A DNA stretch of 64,000 bases from Salininema proteolyticum (GTDB lineage Bacteria > Actinomycetota > Actinomycetes > Mycobacteriales > Micromonosporaceae), in assembly GCF_042685645.1 (NCBI RefSeq), contig NZ_JBHUNX010000001.1, positions 3,658,001 through 3,722,000 on the forward strand, in the 5' to 3' direction. A program made the position numbers and the translations under genes. Shown one piece after another: positions 9,103-17,483 of the stretch; the stretch's first letter is position 1, and each line of letters opens with the position of its first letter. Under the pieces are notes generated by a model. It saw only the letters and a list, made by a program, of their open reading frames with translations, searched no databases and was not told the DNA's origin.

Positions 9103-9311
9103 CGTGTCGACGCCGCCGAGAGGGCGCGCGGCTGGTGGACACGGCCCGGTTCAGCTCCAAGGTGTTCCCCAGGGAGGGAGCGCGCCTGGTCGACGGAGCG
9201 CAGGCCCCACAGGTACTCGAGCCGGTTCTCCGACGTGGCGAAGGAGAACAGCCGCATGCGGTCATTGAGGCAGATCGCATCAATGCCGAACGCAGAGGTG
9301 GCTGCTTCCAT
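9060..9311 (-). pseudogene. Possible gene remnant beside the pRiA4b-like gene
   Basis: An ATG at 9311 opens 83 codons reading MEAATSAFGIDAICLNDRMR and LFSFATSENRLEYLWGLRSV, which looks like real protein for about 50 residues and then becomes low-quality. The first part recalls the start of DUF2397 (TIGR02677) proteins, but the match is weak. It overlaps the start of the following gene and is best read as a fragment. Confidence 0.2.
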
Positions 9312-9568
9312 GGAGAATAATGTCTTACGAAAACTACTGGGAATATCGCCGGGCGGGGCGAGAACACACCGAGGATCGCAGCCGATCTCCGACACTCTGA
9401 TATACGGCGTCTACGCCGCCCAACACCTCTGGTCTGCTCTGTGATCGCACTGTTGGCGGTAGCCGAAGACGTTGTGGTAGAGGCGGATGACAACCTAGAG
9501 GTCCCGGCGGCCGGTGATGCGGCCGAGGTCTTCCCTTGGAGGGCCACCGGTCAGGTAGGAAGGAGGTG
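9312..9568. other. Junction between accessory region and tRNA-Leu, no gene seen
   Basis: About 260 bp without a supported gene, directly abutting the 3' end of the tRNA-Leu gene. An integrated element would be expected to leave its attachment repeat here. A direct repeat of the tRNA 3' end is not visible inside this window. Confidence 0.4.
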
Positions 9569-9653
9569 TGGTGCGCGAGGGGGGACTTGAACCCCCACGT
9601 CCGTAGACACTAGAACCTAAATCTAGCGCGTCTGCCAATTCCGCCACTCGCGC
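9569..9653 (-). tRNA. tRNA-Leu (anticodon UAG)
   Basis: On the minus strand the gene begins GCGCGAG and ends CTCGCGC-A-CCA, with the CCA encoded (9569-9571). The anticodon stem CTAGA/TCTAG encloses the loop TTTAGGT, giving UAG. The extra arm is long, as in class II tRNAs, and the T-arm reads GGTTCAAGTCC. Its 3' end faces the accessory region to the left. Confidence 0.95.
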
Positions 9654-9810
9654 GAACCCGCGGCGGTCGAACCGAGACCTCGGCGGCCGCCCCGCATCGG
9701 CATCCCCGCAGGCGAGAGCGCCCAAGGGAAGCCACGACCACTCTACTATGCGCGCCGTGGCACAGCCTGTGCAGGTCGACACCAGTGTGGGATATGAGGC
9801 CGACAGGCAT

Positions 9811-9816
9811 TAGTCT
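9811..9816 (+). promoter_or_regulatory. -10 element of a probably leaderless rph transcript
   Basis: TAGTCT lies 7 nt before the ATG at 9824, so transcription would start at or next to the start codon. Confidence 0.45.
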
Positions 9817-9823
9817 GGAGGGC

Positions 9824-10603
9824 ATGGTCAACAGCTCTCCCGAGAACACCGCCGCGAGCACGGCGGGCAAGAAGAACTCCCGCCCGGACGGACGCGCGGC
9901 CGACCAGCTGCGGGAGGTGACGTTCAACAGGGGTTGGACGCAGAACCCGGAGGGGTCGGTGCTCGTCGAGTTCGGCAACACGAGGGTGCTGTGCACCGCC
10001 TCCGTGCAGCCGGGCGTACCGCGCTGGCGCCGCGGATCCGGAGAGGGCTGGGTGACGGCCGAGTACTCCATGCTGCCGAGGTCCACCCACTCGCGAAGCG
10101 ACCGCGAGTCGATCAAGGGAAAGATCGGCGGACGCACGCACGAGATCTCCCGCCTGATCGGCCGCTCGCTGAGGGCCTGCATCGACTTCCGCGCGCTGGG
10201 AGAGAACACGATCACGCTCGACTGCGACGTGCTGCAGGCCGACGGCGGCACCAGGACGGCGAGCATCACCGGCTCGTACATCGCCCTGCACGACGCGGTG
10301 ACCTGGCTGAAGAGCAAGGAACTGGCCCGCAAGCCCGACAAGATCCTGAAGGACTCCGTCGCGGCCATCAGCGTCGGCGTCGTCGACGGCCAGCCCGTGC
10401 TGGACCTGCCTTACGTCGAGGACGTCAAGGCCGAGGTCGACATGAACGTCGTCGTCACCGGCTCCGGCGAGTTCGTGGAGGTCCAGGGCACCGGAGAGGA
10501 CTCGACATTCTCCCGCAACCAGCTCAACGACCTGCTCGACCTGGCGGAGAAGGGCTGCAAGGAACTGGCCACCATGCAGGCCCGCACCATTCTGGGAGCG
10601 TAG
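9824..10603 (+). CDS. rph: Ribonuclease PH
   Basis: 259 residues; a phosphorolytic 3'-5' exoribonuclease that trims tRNA 3' ends and other RNAs in the cytoplasm. The family signature is clear: RPDGRAADQLREVTF near the N-terminus, GNTRVLCTASVQPG, EYSMLPRSTHSR, then GRTHEISRLIGRSLRA and the catalytic-region CDVLQADGGTRTASITGSY. Length is normal for the family (about 240-260). I chose ATG 9824 rather than the upstream in-frame ATG at 9785, because conservation starts after it and a -10 element sits 7 nt ahead. The rdgB gene follows after 2 bp, an rph-rdgB pairing that is widespread in actinobacteria. Confidence 0.95.
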   Translation: MVNSSPENTAASTAGKKNSRPDGRAADQLREVTFNRGWTQNPEGSVLVEFGNTRVLCTASVQPGVPRWRRGSGEGWVTAEYSMLPRSTHSRSDRESIKGKIGGRTHEISRLIGRSLRACIDFRALGENTITLDCDVLQADGGTRTASITGSYIALHDAVTWLKSKELARKPDKILKDSVAAISVGVVDGQPVLDLPYVEDVKAEVDMNVVVTGSGEFVEVQGTGEDSTFSRNQLNDLLDLAEKGCKELATMQARTILGA

Positions 10604-10605
10604 CC

Positions 10606-11202
10606 GTGAAACTGCTGCTGGCGACCAGGAACAAAGGCAAGATCGGCGAACTCAGGGAGATCCTGGCCGAGGTCGCACCCGACGTGGAGCTCGTGGGCCT
10701 CGGAGACGTAGAGAAGTTCGACGACACCGTGGAGACCGAACTGACCTTCGAGGGCAACGCCCTGCTGAAGGCCCGCGACGGCGTCAGGCACACGGGCCTG
10801 GCCACGGTCGCCGACGACTCGGGACTCGCGGTCGACGCTCTGAACGGCATGCCCGGATTCCTCTCGGCCCGCTGGGCCGGGGTGAAGAAGGACGACGAGG
10901 CCAACAACCGCCTGCTCCTGGAGCAGATGGAGGACATCGCCGACGAGCACCGAGGCGCGAAGTTCGTGTGCGCGGCCGCGATCGTCCACCCGGACGGCCG
11001 CGAGCAGGTGTTCACCGGAGAGATGCCCGGCACGCTGGGACGGGGCCCGAAGGGCGAGAACGGCTTCGGCTACGACCCGCTGTTCTACCCCGACGAGGCC
11101 GACGGCCTGACCAGCGCCGAGATCCCCGCGGAGAAGAAGAACGCCATCTCCCACCGGGGGAAGGCCTTCCGGGCGCTCGCGAAGGCGCTCTCGGAGGAAT
11201 AA
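10606..11202 (+). CDS. rdgB: RdgB/HAM1 family XTP/dITP diphosphatase
   Basis: 198 residues from a GTG two bases after the rph stop. It hydrolyses dITP, dXTP and ITP to monophosphates, keeping deaminated purines out of DNA and RNA. Seen in the sequence: the N-terminal LLATRNKGKIGELREIL, the FEGNALLKAR segment, the ADDSGLAVDALNGMPGFLSA signature, GENGFGYDPLFYP and the closing AISHRGKAFRAL. All are standard for the family and the length fits. It is co-transcribed with rph and followed by a strong terminator at 11218. Confidence 0.95.
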   Translation: MKLLLATRNKGKIGELREILAEVAPDVELVGLGDVEKFDDTVETELTFEGNALLKARDGVRHTGLATVADDSGLAVDALNGMPGFLSARWAGVKKDDEANNRLLLEQMEDIADEHRGAKFVCAAAIVHPDGREQVFTGEMPGTLGRGPKGENGFGYDPLFYPDEADGLTSAEIPAEKKNAISHRGKAFRALAKALSEE

Positions 11203-11217
11203 GGAGAAGCTTGAGCA

Positions 11218-11248
11218 ACGGGCCGGGGTGCGCAACCCCGGCCCGTTT
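11218..11248 (+). terminator. Terminator after rph-rdgB
   Basis: An 11-bp perfect stem (ACGGGCCGGGG / CCCCGGCCCGT) with a 7-nt loop is followed by TTT, 15 bp past the rdgB stop. Confidence 0.85.
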
Positions 11249-11371
11249 CGCGTGTCCGGGGTTCGGGCGACGGGCGAAAGTCGCCGGGCCTGAAGTCGGG
11301 ATTCACCCGATTGTAGAGCCCCGTTGTGATTTGATCGAGTCGAAGGATCGAACGATCGCAGGGGGCTGGAC

Positions 11372-12220
11372 ATGATCGGGGTGACCGTGACCAGCAGTCC
11401 CATCGGGGCGCTGGTCATTGAGAAACTGCTGGAGCGGGAGGTTCCCGCGGAGCGGATCGTCGCGCTGGTGCAGGACGAGGCCGGGGCCGAAGGCGTGCGG
11501 GTGGAGAAGAGGCCCGTGGACGTCGACGTGCCGGCGACGCTGCACGAGGCGCTGCGGGGCGTGGAGAAGCTCGTGTTCATACCGACGTCGGAGGTCGGGC
11601 AGCGGTTGAAGCAGGCCGACAATGTGGTGAACGCGGCGAAGTACGAGGGCGTGGGCCTGTTGGCGTACCTGTCGATCCTGAACGCGGAGACGAACGGGAT
11701 GGCGGTGGCCACGGAGCACGAGGCGACCGAGCAGTTCATCAAGAGGTCGGAGATCCCCCACGTGTTCTTGAGGCACTCGTGGTACCTGGAGAACTTCACG
11801 CATTACGTGCCGAGGTACCTGGATACGGGGAGGATATACGGCGCGGCGGGCAAGGGCCGGATCGCGGCGGCGGGACGAGTGGACGTCGCGGAGGCGGCGG
11901 CGGTGCTGATGACGGAGGACCACGGCGTCGACAGGGCGTTCGAGCTGGCCGGCGACGAGCCGTTCACCTATGAGGAGTTCGCGGAGATGCTCACGCGGGA
12001 GTCGGGAACGCCGGTTGCGTACGAGAACCTCGACCCCGATGCTTTGAAGGAGACCCTTCAGGAGCAGGGAGTGGGCCTGGAGGCGGCGAGCATGAAGGCC
12101 GACCGGGACGCGGGCGTGGCCCGGGGGGACCTGGACTCGATGTCGAGCGACCTGCCGGACCTGTTGAGCAGGCCGACGAAATCGCTGCGGGAGGCGATCC
12201 GAGAAGCGCTCCAGGGCTAG
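11372..12220 (+). CDS. NmrA/QorB-like NAD(P)H-binding oxidoreductase with altered dinucleotide loop
   Basis: 282 residues of the atypical short-chain dehydrogenase type that includes NmrA and the quinone reductase QorB. Seen: a Rossmann start, a VDVDVPATLHEALRGVEKLV segment, FIPTS, LAYLSILNAETNG, the HEATEQFIKRS helix, LRHSWYLENF, and RVDVAEAAAVLM near the end. The usual glycine-rich TGATGxxG loop is replaced by VTSSPIGALVI, leaving only one of the three glycines, so cofactor binding may be changed or lost. It probably reduces quinones or senses redox state in the cytoplasm. The CHAD gene begins 14 bp downstream, so the two form an operon. Confidence 0.8.
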   Translation: MIGVTVTSSPIGALVIEKLLEREVPAERIVALVQDEAGAEGVRVEKRPVDVDVPATLHEALRGVEKLVFIPTSEVGQRLKQADNVVNAAKYEGVGLLAYLSILNAETNGMAVATEHEATEQFIKRSEIPHVFLRHSWYLENFTHYVPRYLDTGRIYGAAGKGRIAAAGRVDVAEAAAVLMTEDHGVDRAFELAGDEPFTYEEFAEMLTRESGTPVAYENLDPDALKETLQEQGVGLEAASMKADRDAGVARGDLDSMSSDLPDLLSRPTKSLREAIREALQG

Positions 12221-12233
12221 AGGGGGGACCATC

Positions 12234-13067
12234 ATGGACAGGACGGCGGGAGAAGTCATCGCGGACTACGTGGGCGACCACGTGGACGAGTTGAACGCGG
12301 ACATGGGAGAGGTGCTGCGCAGCACGCCCGGATCGGCGGCGGACACGAGGCAGAGGATCTACCGGGTGCGCACGGCGATCCGGGGGTACAGGAGCCTGTT
12401 CGTGACGGTGCCGGTGGGCGGTCCGCTCTTGGAGCAGTTGCTGGGGGCGTTGAAGCGGACGAGGGACATGGAAGCGCTGGCCGAGCACTTCGGCAACCGG
12501 CTCTCGCAGCTGGAGGTGCCCTCGGACGAGATGCCCGGCTGGTACGGGGAGCTGATGGACGAGCGGGAGAAGTCGTACCGGGACGTGCACACGATCGCGG
12601 AGCAGCCGTGGGTGGCGGCCCTGTTGGCGCAGGTGCGGATGTTCTCCGACCATCCGGAGTTGACGGCGGAGGGCAAGCGCACGCCGGGCTCGTTGATGAA
12701 CCTGATCAGCAGATCCAGGACGCACATGCTCGACACGTACGCGAAGATGTCGCACACGGCGGACGCGCACGCGGCGAGGGAGCAGGCGAGGGTCGCCTCC
12801 AGGGACACGTGGTACATGGCCGAGGCGGCGGAGGGTTCGCTGGGCAAGGCCGTGGGGGACATCGCGAATGGAGCGAGGAAGCTGTACGACAGTATGAACG
12901 ACCTGTTGCAGGCAGGGATCGCCCGGACCTGGCTGCTGCAGCTGCCGGCGTCGGACAGGGCCGAGGAGCTGACGATGTCGATGGCGGAGCTGGAGAGGCG
13001 GGAGATCCACCGGCTCCAGGAGGAGACGGACCAGATCGCCGTGAACCTGACAAGGACCTGGACGTGA
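12234..13067 (+). CDS. CHAD domain protein
   Basis: 277 residues, almost entirely helical. Residues 40-95 show the CHAD signature pattern: IYRVRTAIRGYRSLF followed by LLEQLLGALKRTRDMEALAE. Repeated helical pairs continue to the end (RSRTHMLDTYAKM, ARKLYDSMNDLLQA, AEELTMSMAELERREIHRLQ). CHAD domains bind polyphosphate through conserved histidines and basic residues. The first histidine of the family motif (VHxxRV) is Tyr here (IYRV), so binding may be altered. No CYTH/TTM triphosphatase domain is fused or adjacent. It follows the QorB-like gene by 14 bp with a GGGG-rich ribosome site. Confidence 0.8.
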   Translation: MDRTAGEVIADYVGDHVDELNADMGEVLRSTPGSAADTRQRIYRVRTAIRGYRSLFVTVPVGGPLLEQLLGALKRTRDMEALAEHFGNRLSQLEVPSDEMPGWYGELMDEREKSYRDVHTIAEQPWVAALLAQVRMFSDHPELTAEGKRTPGSLMNLISRSRTHMLDTYAKMSHTADAHAAREQARVASRDTWYMAEAAEGSLGKAVGDIANGARKLYDSMNDLLQAGIARTWLLQLPASDRAEELTMSMAELERREIHRLQEETDQIAVNLTRTWT

Positions 13068-13090
13068 GGGAAACTGTTATAGGGTAAGCG

Positions 13091-13127
13091 AAAGGCGCCG
13101 ACCAAAGGACCAGAAGTCGGCGCCTTT
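13091..13127 (+). terminator. Terminator after the CHAD gene
   Basis: Perfect 12-bp arms AAAGGCGCCGAC and GTCGGCGCCTTT flank a 13-nt loop; the right arm ends in TTT. It serves the plus-strand operon. Confidence 0.8.
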
Positions 13128-13129
13128 CG

Positions 13130-13160
13130 ACCGTTTGGGGATCGAAGATCCTCAAACGGT
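13130..13160 (-). terminator. Second hairpin, probable terminator for the DUF885 gene
   Basis: ACCGTTTGGGG and CCTCAAACGGT form a near-perfect stem 20 bp from the DUF885 stop, in the convergent gap. Confidence 0.6.
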
Positions 13161-13180
13161 TCCCCCTAGAGAGTAAGGTC

Positions 13181-14803
13181 TTAAGCGTCGGCGAGGAGCT
13201 CGGTGAGGTTGTCCAAGCCGACAGGCCCCGCGTTGAGGGCGTTCGTGTGCCATGTTTTGAGGTCGAAGGCCGCCCCCTGGCGGCGCTTGGCCTCGTCGCG
13301 CCCGGCGATCCAGGCGCGCTCCCCGAGCTTGTAGCAGATCGCCTGTCCCGGCCACCCGCAGTAGCGGACGATCTCGGGCCGGGCCCGGTCGGCGGCGATG
13401 CGGCCGCGCTCGACCAGGAACTCCCGGGCGGACTCGAAGGTCCACTCGGACCCGTCGGGACGCTTGTAGCCGCAGTGGATTCCGATGTCGATGACGACGC
13501 GGGCGGCGCGAACGGCGGCGGAGGTGAGCATCCCCAGGCGGGTTGCCGGGGTCTCGAACCAGCCGAGCTCGTCGGCCAGGCGCTCGGCGTAGAGGGCCCA
13601 TCCTTCCGTGTAGGAGGAGGGCATGTGCATCTTGGAGAAACGCGACAGCCCGTCGCCCACGACGCGAAGCTGGCCGATCTGCAGGTGGTGGCCGGGAACG
13701 CCCTCGTGGAAGACGGTCGTCAGCTCGTCCCAGGTCGCGAAGGACTCGCGTCCGCGCACCGGCCAGTTGGTCTTTCCCGGGCGGGAGAGGTCCTCGGAGG
13801 GCCGCATGTAGGAGGCGGCGCCGGAGTTCGAGTCGGTCTGCACGTCGATGTCGAGCGAGCGCAGGCGCGGGTCGATGTCGAAGTGGACGCCGTCGAGCAT
13901 CCGGAAGGCCGTCTCGTGGGTTTCCTCGAGCCAAGCGCGGTAGGCGTCGAGGCCGTGGACCAGCTCGTTCTTGTAGAGGTGGTCGATGACGGCGTCGAGG
14001 CCCTCGCCGGGGAGGATCTTCTCCGCCTCGGCGTCCATCTCGGCCTCGATGCGGGCCAGTTCCTCCCAGCCCCAGTCGTAGGCCTCGCGCGGGTCGAGGT
14101 CGGCGCCGGTCAGCAGCCGGGCGTTGACGCGGTAGCGCTCTTCGCCGACACCGTCGGCCTCGGGAGCCTTGGGCGCGTAGTCGTTCTCGAGGTAGGTCGC
14201 GAAAGAGTCGAGGTGGGAGTAGACCGTCTCCAGGGCGGTGGCGATCTTCTCCTTGAGCGGGCCATCGCCGTACTCGGCGGCGAACTTGTCGAAGCTGCGG
14301 CCGGAGATGTAGGTGCGGGCCTGCGCGGCGGCTTCGACGGCCTGGCGGCGCGCGGCGGTCTTGCCGGCGGCGAGCCCGGTGTCGAGCGTCTCGCGATAGG
14401 TGGAGAAGGACTGGCCGAAGTCCTCGGCGCGGCGGGCGAACTCGCTCCACGACTCGTCGTCGCTGCGGGGGATCGCCTGCAGGTAGGAGTTGACGGTCAT
14501 GGCGAAGCCGAAGGGGGCGCGCAGTTCGCGCATCCACTCGCCGGACTCGTGGGCGGCGATGCCGGCCTCGAGGCGCTCGCTCATGTGGAGGCGGGCGAGG
14601 TCGTCGGCCTTGCCGGTGGAGGGGAGGTCGCGCAGCCGGGCGAGGGCACTCTTGTCGCGCTCGTGGTCGGCCTGCTTCTGCGCGGGTCCGAGGTCCTCGA
14701 AGTCCCGGTCGGACTCGACGCCGACGAAGGTGGCGTGGACGGGGTGGTCTTTAAGCTGCGCGGTGATGAACTCGTCGGCGAGTTCGAAAATGGGAGACGT
14801 CAT
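13181..14803 (-). CDS. DUF885 family zinc metallopeptidase
   Basis: 540 residues, the usual length for DUF885. The metal motif HEGVPGHHLQ and the downstream glutamate motif YTEGWALYAERLADELGW are both intact. Other family landmarks are SYLQAIPRSDDESW, GLDAYRAWLEETHETAF and the C-terminal RPEIVRYCGWPGQAICYKLG. There is no signal peptide, so the enzyme is predicted to be cytoplasmic. Family members act as carboxypeptidases on peptides, but the substrate here is unknown. It is a single-gene unit converging on the CHAD operon. The ATG at 14803 gives the conserved N-terminus. Confidence 0.9.
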   Translation of the reverse strand: MTSPIFELADEFITAQLKDHPVHATFVGVESDRDFEDLGPAQKQADHERDKSALARLRDLPSTGKADDLARLHMSERLEAGIAAHESGEWMRELRAPFGFAMTVNSYLQAIPRSDDESWSEFARRAEDFGQSFSTYRETLDTGLAAGKTAARRQAVEAAAQARTYISGRSFDKFAAEYGDGPLKEKIATALETVYSHLDSFATYLENDYAPKAPEADGVGEERYRVNARLLTGADLDPREAYDWGWEELARIEAEMDAEAEKILPGEGLDAVIDHLYKNELVHGLDAYRAWLEETHETAFRMLDGVHFDIDPRLRSLDIDVQTDSNSGAASYMRPSEDLSRPGKTNWPVRGRESFATWDELTTVFHEGVPGHHLQIGQLRVVGDGLSRFSKMHMPSSYTEGWALYAERLADELGWFETPATRLGMLTSAAVRAARVVIDIGIHCGYKRPDGSEWTFESAREFLVERGRIAADRARPEIVRYCGWPGQAICYKLGERAWIAGRDEAKRRQGAAFDLKTWHTNALNAGPVGLDNLTELLADA

Positions 14804-14938
14804 GGCCTTCGCTTACCGGTCGGCTAGTTGGGATAGGCCAAGCGTACTACGCCAGGGTCAGGTACCGCCAACCGCCCCCGGGCGGATAAAGGGGATGAAT
14901 TAGAAATGACCTGGATATATAAGATTTTCTTAAGAGAA

Positions 14939-14968
14939 AGGGGCGCGGGGGAGTATACCCGCGCCCCT
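14939..14968 (-). terminator. Terminator downstream of the SseB operon
   Basis: An 11-bp perfect stem AGGGGCGCGGG / CCCGCGCCCCT with an 8-nt loop, 11 bp past the stop at 14980. A run of A/T lies on the left, as expected for minus-strand termination. Confidence 0.85.
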
Positions 14969-14979
14969 GGAAGATTCGC

Positions 14980-15342
14980 TCAGATGTACTCTTCGACGAT
15001 GTCCGAGACCTCGTCGCGGGGAGCCCACGCCTGGTACACCCCGGCGTCGTAGGTCTCCAGCCCCAGGCGGGCGGCCGCGTCCGGGTTCGAGCCGCAGTAC
15101 TCCAGCCGCAGCCAGTTCGAGTTCTCCCCCAGCACGTAGAACGGCTCGCCCCGCCACTTGGCGGCGGTGCGCACGTAGAAGAAGTCGTCCAGCTCCGTCA
15201 GCGGGACCCCGCGCCGGAACCGGTCCTGCTCGATCTGCACGAACCCCTCGCCGGGAGTCGGCGAGTACAGGCGCACGTGCATCCCGTCCGGGCTCGAGTC
15301 GTACTCGACGCCCTTCCACCGGGCGACGTATCCGTCTCGCAT
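14980..15342 (-). CDS. Small soluble partner of the SseB protein, possible immunity protein, 120 aa
   Basis: 120 residues from an ATG two bases after the SseB gene stop. It is soluble and beta-rich (GYVARWKGVEYDSSPDGMHV, RLYSPTPGEGFVQIEQDRF), with a conserved-looking core WRGEPFYVLGENSNWLRLEY and ending VYQAWAPRDEVSDI. I recall similar proteins paired with SseB-type proteins in streptomycetes but know of no demonstrated function. Its size, acidity, lack of a signal sequence and position right behind a large modular protein with an unassigned C-terminal domain fit an immunity protein. That is inference. A terminator lies immediately downstream. Confidence 0.75.
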   Translation of the reverse strand: MRDGYVARWKGVEYDSSPDGMHVRLYSPTPGEGFVQIEQDRFRRGVPLTELDDFFYVRTAAKWRGEPFYVLGENSNWLRLEYCGSNPDAAARLGLETYDAGVYQAWAPRDEVSDIVEEYI

Positions 15343-15344
15343 GG

Positions 15345-17483
15345 CTAGATTCCTCCCCATTGCGTCGCTTGACGCTGGTCGAGCGGGTGTTCGGAAGCTT
15401 CGATCGCCGGAGTCGCCGCGCCCGACGGCACCCAGGCGCGACGGTCGGAGTCGAAGCGGGCCACCTCGGTCACGGCCCCGGCGGCGGTCAGGCGGTGCAT
15501 GGACGCACCGTGCGGCAGGTGCACCGAGTGGACGGAGTAGACGTCCGCGCCGGCGGGGTTGGAGCGCGGCTCGCTGTAGAGCGCGGTCCGGTACCCGGTC
15601 CAGCGGATCACGTGCGCCTCGTCGTCGTTGGGATTGAACTCCCCGGTGGCGTACGACAGCTGCAGCGCGGCGTAGAGCGCGGCCGGCGAGGTCTGGTCCG
15701 CGACGTCGTCGACCAGGTTGATGTGCCCGGCGACCCGGTCGTAACCGCGTTCGAGGTAGTAGGGCACCTGGTGGTGGGGCAGCAGCTTCTGCCATTCGCG
15801 GGGCGCGCGGCGGCGCCGCTCCTCGGCCAGGGCCGCGGCCGCCTCGCGGGCGTGCCCAGCCTCGAGCCGATCGGCGAACGACAGGAGGTCCTTGGAGCGC
15901 GCCCAGTTCAGGAGGGTGCGGATCTCCGCGCCGGACATGTTCGCCCCGGCGTCGGTGCCCGGGTTGACGTAGAGCGCGTACTGGCTGCCCGGCCAGTGCT
16001 GCGCCAGCCATCCGAAGGGCACGGTGACGTGCGGCTTCGGCCCGGATCGCTCGGCCATGCGCTCGGCGGTGGTGTAGACGGTGATCCCGTGGATCCCGTC
16101 GACGATGTCGGAGTCCCAGCGGAAGGAGGGGTCGCCCACGCGCAGGTGGGCGACGGCCTCGTCCGCCACGGGAAGGAGGACGGTCGTCTGGCACAGCGCC
16201 GTGAGGAACGCCTCCGTGTCGCCCGAGCGGGCGGCCTCGGACAGCGCCTTCTCCGCGGCCTCGCCGGTCAGCTCCGTGAACTCGGAGGACGCGGTCGGAC
16301 GCTCGAACGCCGAGTTGACGGAGCCCGTCGTCTCGGGAGCCCGGTGGCCGACGGGGGCCGGCGTCGGCGGAACCGCCGGGGGCACCGGGGACTGGGGCGT
16401 GGGCGGAGGCGGAGGGAACGAGCTGTCGGCCAGGGGCCCGGAGGTCGAGGGCGTCTGCGGAGTGCGGCTCGGCAGCGCCGGCTGCGCGCTCTGCTGCGAA
16501 CCGGCGGAGCCGTAGGCGTCCGAGAACGTGGAGGACTCGGAGGCGAACGGGTCGGGAGCCGGTCCGTCGGTGGCGAAGGGGTCGGTTCGAGGGCGCGATC
16601 CGAAGGCGTCGGCGGCGGACCCGCTCGGGGCGGGCTCGCTGGGCGCTGGGCCGGAGCCGAAGACGTCGGAAGAGGGGCGCGAGCCGGTCGCGTCGGCGGC
16701 GGGAGACCCCGCTCCCGAACCGAACGGGTCGGGAGCCACGGGCGCGGAACCGGCGCCCGATCCGAAGGCGTCGGGGCCCGACGGCGCGGAGCCGAACGAC
16801 TGCGGAGCGGAGGAGCCGAAGGCGTCGGCCGCCGAGGGGGCCGACTGGGCCGGGGGGCCGGCCGGCTCGGAGGAGCCGAAGGCGTCCAGCGCGGACGCGT
16901 CGGTCGACTCGGGGGCGGGCCGCCTCTTCGGCAGCCCGGTGGAGGTCTCGCCGGCGATGGTCGGCTTCGGCGGAGCGGTAGGCAGCGGTCCGGTGCTCTC
17001 CGGAGCCGGCTGCGAGGGCGCGGGAGGCTGCGGCGCCCGGGCGGGGCTCACGGCCGTGTCCGCCACGTCCGGAACGGACGGCGCCTCGGGGAAGATCCGG
17101 TCGCCGCCCTGCGCCCTCTGCGCGGTCTCGGCGACGAACCAGGCGGGGAGGTAGCCCTCGATCGGCAGGCCGGGGTTCACCGCCAGCCACCACTGGTCGT
17201 CGGGCCAGGCCGCGGCCAGGTCTGCGAAGCGCAGCCGCTTGGCCGGCGTCGGCCCGGCGGCGGACAGGCAGGACTGCATGGCCGCTTCGGAGGTGAAGGC
17301 CAGCACGTGCGTGCGCTGGTCAGAGGTCCAGGTGGCCCATGAGTCCGAACCGTCGGGAGCCTGCTCGCCGGCCACGGGGAGGAACAGCTCGGTGCCGGAC
17401 AGGATCTGGAAATAGCCGTCCTGGTCTTCGGCTCTCAGCGCTTCGCGCAGTCGGTTCTCGGTATCGGTAGTCGGTTCCCACAT
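15345..17483 (-). CDS. Two-domain SseB-like protein with low-complexity linker and unassigned C-terminal domain
   Basis: 712 residues from the ATG at 17483 (MWEPTTDTENRLREALRAED). Two SseB-type domains are visible: residues 1-150 (GTELFLPVAGEQAPDG, AFTSEAAMQSCLSA) and about 425-560 (TTVLLPVADEAVAHL, VYTTAERMAERSG, LYVNPGTDAGANMSG). Between them are 260 residues of Ser/Pro/Gly linker with many copies of a DAFGS/DPFGS unit. The final 150 residues (PYYLERGYDRVAGHINLVDD, AALYAALQLSYATGEFNPND, HVIRWTGYRTALY) form a distinct domain I cannot assign. A longer in-frame start at 17579 adds a basic tail without family resemblance. The gene lies back to back with a mycosin, and a small gene follows by 2 bp, so a secreted polymorphic-toxin-like role is possible but unproven. 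Confidence 0.75.
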   Translation of the reverse strand: MWEPTTDTENRLREALRAEDQDGYFQILSGTELFLPVAGEQAPDGSDSWATWTSDQRTHVLAFTSEAAMQSCLSAAGPTPAKRLRFADLAAAWPDDQWWLAVNPGLPIEGYLPAWFVAETAQRAQGGDRIFPEAPSVPDVADTAVSPARAPQPPAPSQPAPESTGPLPTAPPKPTIAGETSTGLPKRRPAPESTDASALDAFGSSEPAGPPAQSAPSAADAFGSSAPQSFGSAPSGPDAFGSGAGSAPVAPDPFGSGAGSPAADATGSRPSSDVFGSGPAPSEPAPSGSAADAFGSRPRTDPFATDGPAPDPFASESSTFSDAYGSAGSQQSAQPALPSRTPQTPSTSGPLADSSFPPPPPTPQSPVPPAVPPTPAPVGHRAPETTGSVNSAFERPTASSEFTELTGEAAEKALSEAARSGDTEAFLTALCQTTVLLPVADEAVAHLRVGDPSFRWDSDIVDGIHGITVYTTAERMAERSGPKPHVTVPFGWLAQHWPGSQYALYVNPGTDAGANMSGAEIRTLLNWARSKDLLSFADRLEAGHAREAAAALAEERRRRAPREWQKLLPHHQVPYYLERGYDRVAGHINLVDDVADQTSPAALYAALQLSYATGEFNPNDDEAHVIRWTGYRTALYSEPRSNPAGADVYSVHSVHLPHGASMHRLTAAGAVTEVARFDSDRRAWVPSGAATPAIEASEHPLDQRQATQWGGI

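Noticed and set aside
13247..14827. A long open plus-strand frame over the DUF885 gene
   Set aside because: It is the antisense reading of a GC-rich gene; its residues are low-complexity Gly/Val/Asp with no domain, while the minus strand has complete peptidase motifs.
15345..17483. TNT-type NAD glycohydrolase domain at the SseB protein's C-terminus
   Set aside because: The glycine-rich PGGTF-like motif and the surrounding residues of TNT toxins are absent, so I left the domain unassigned.
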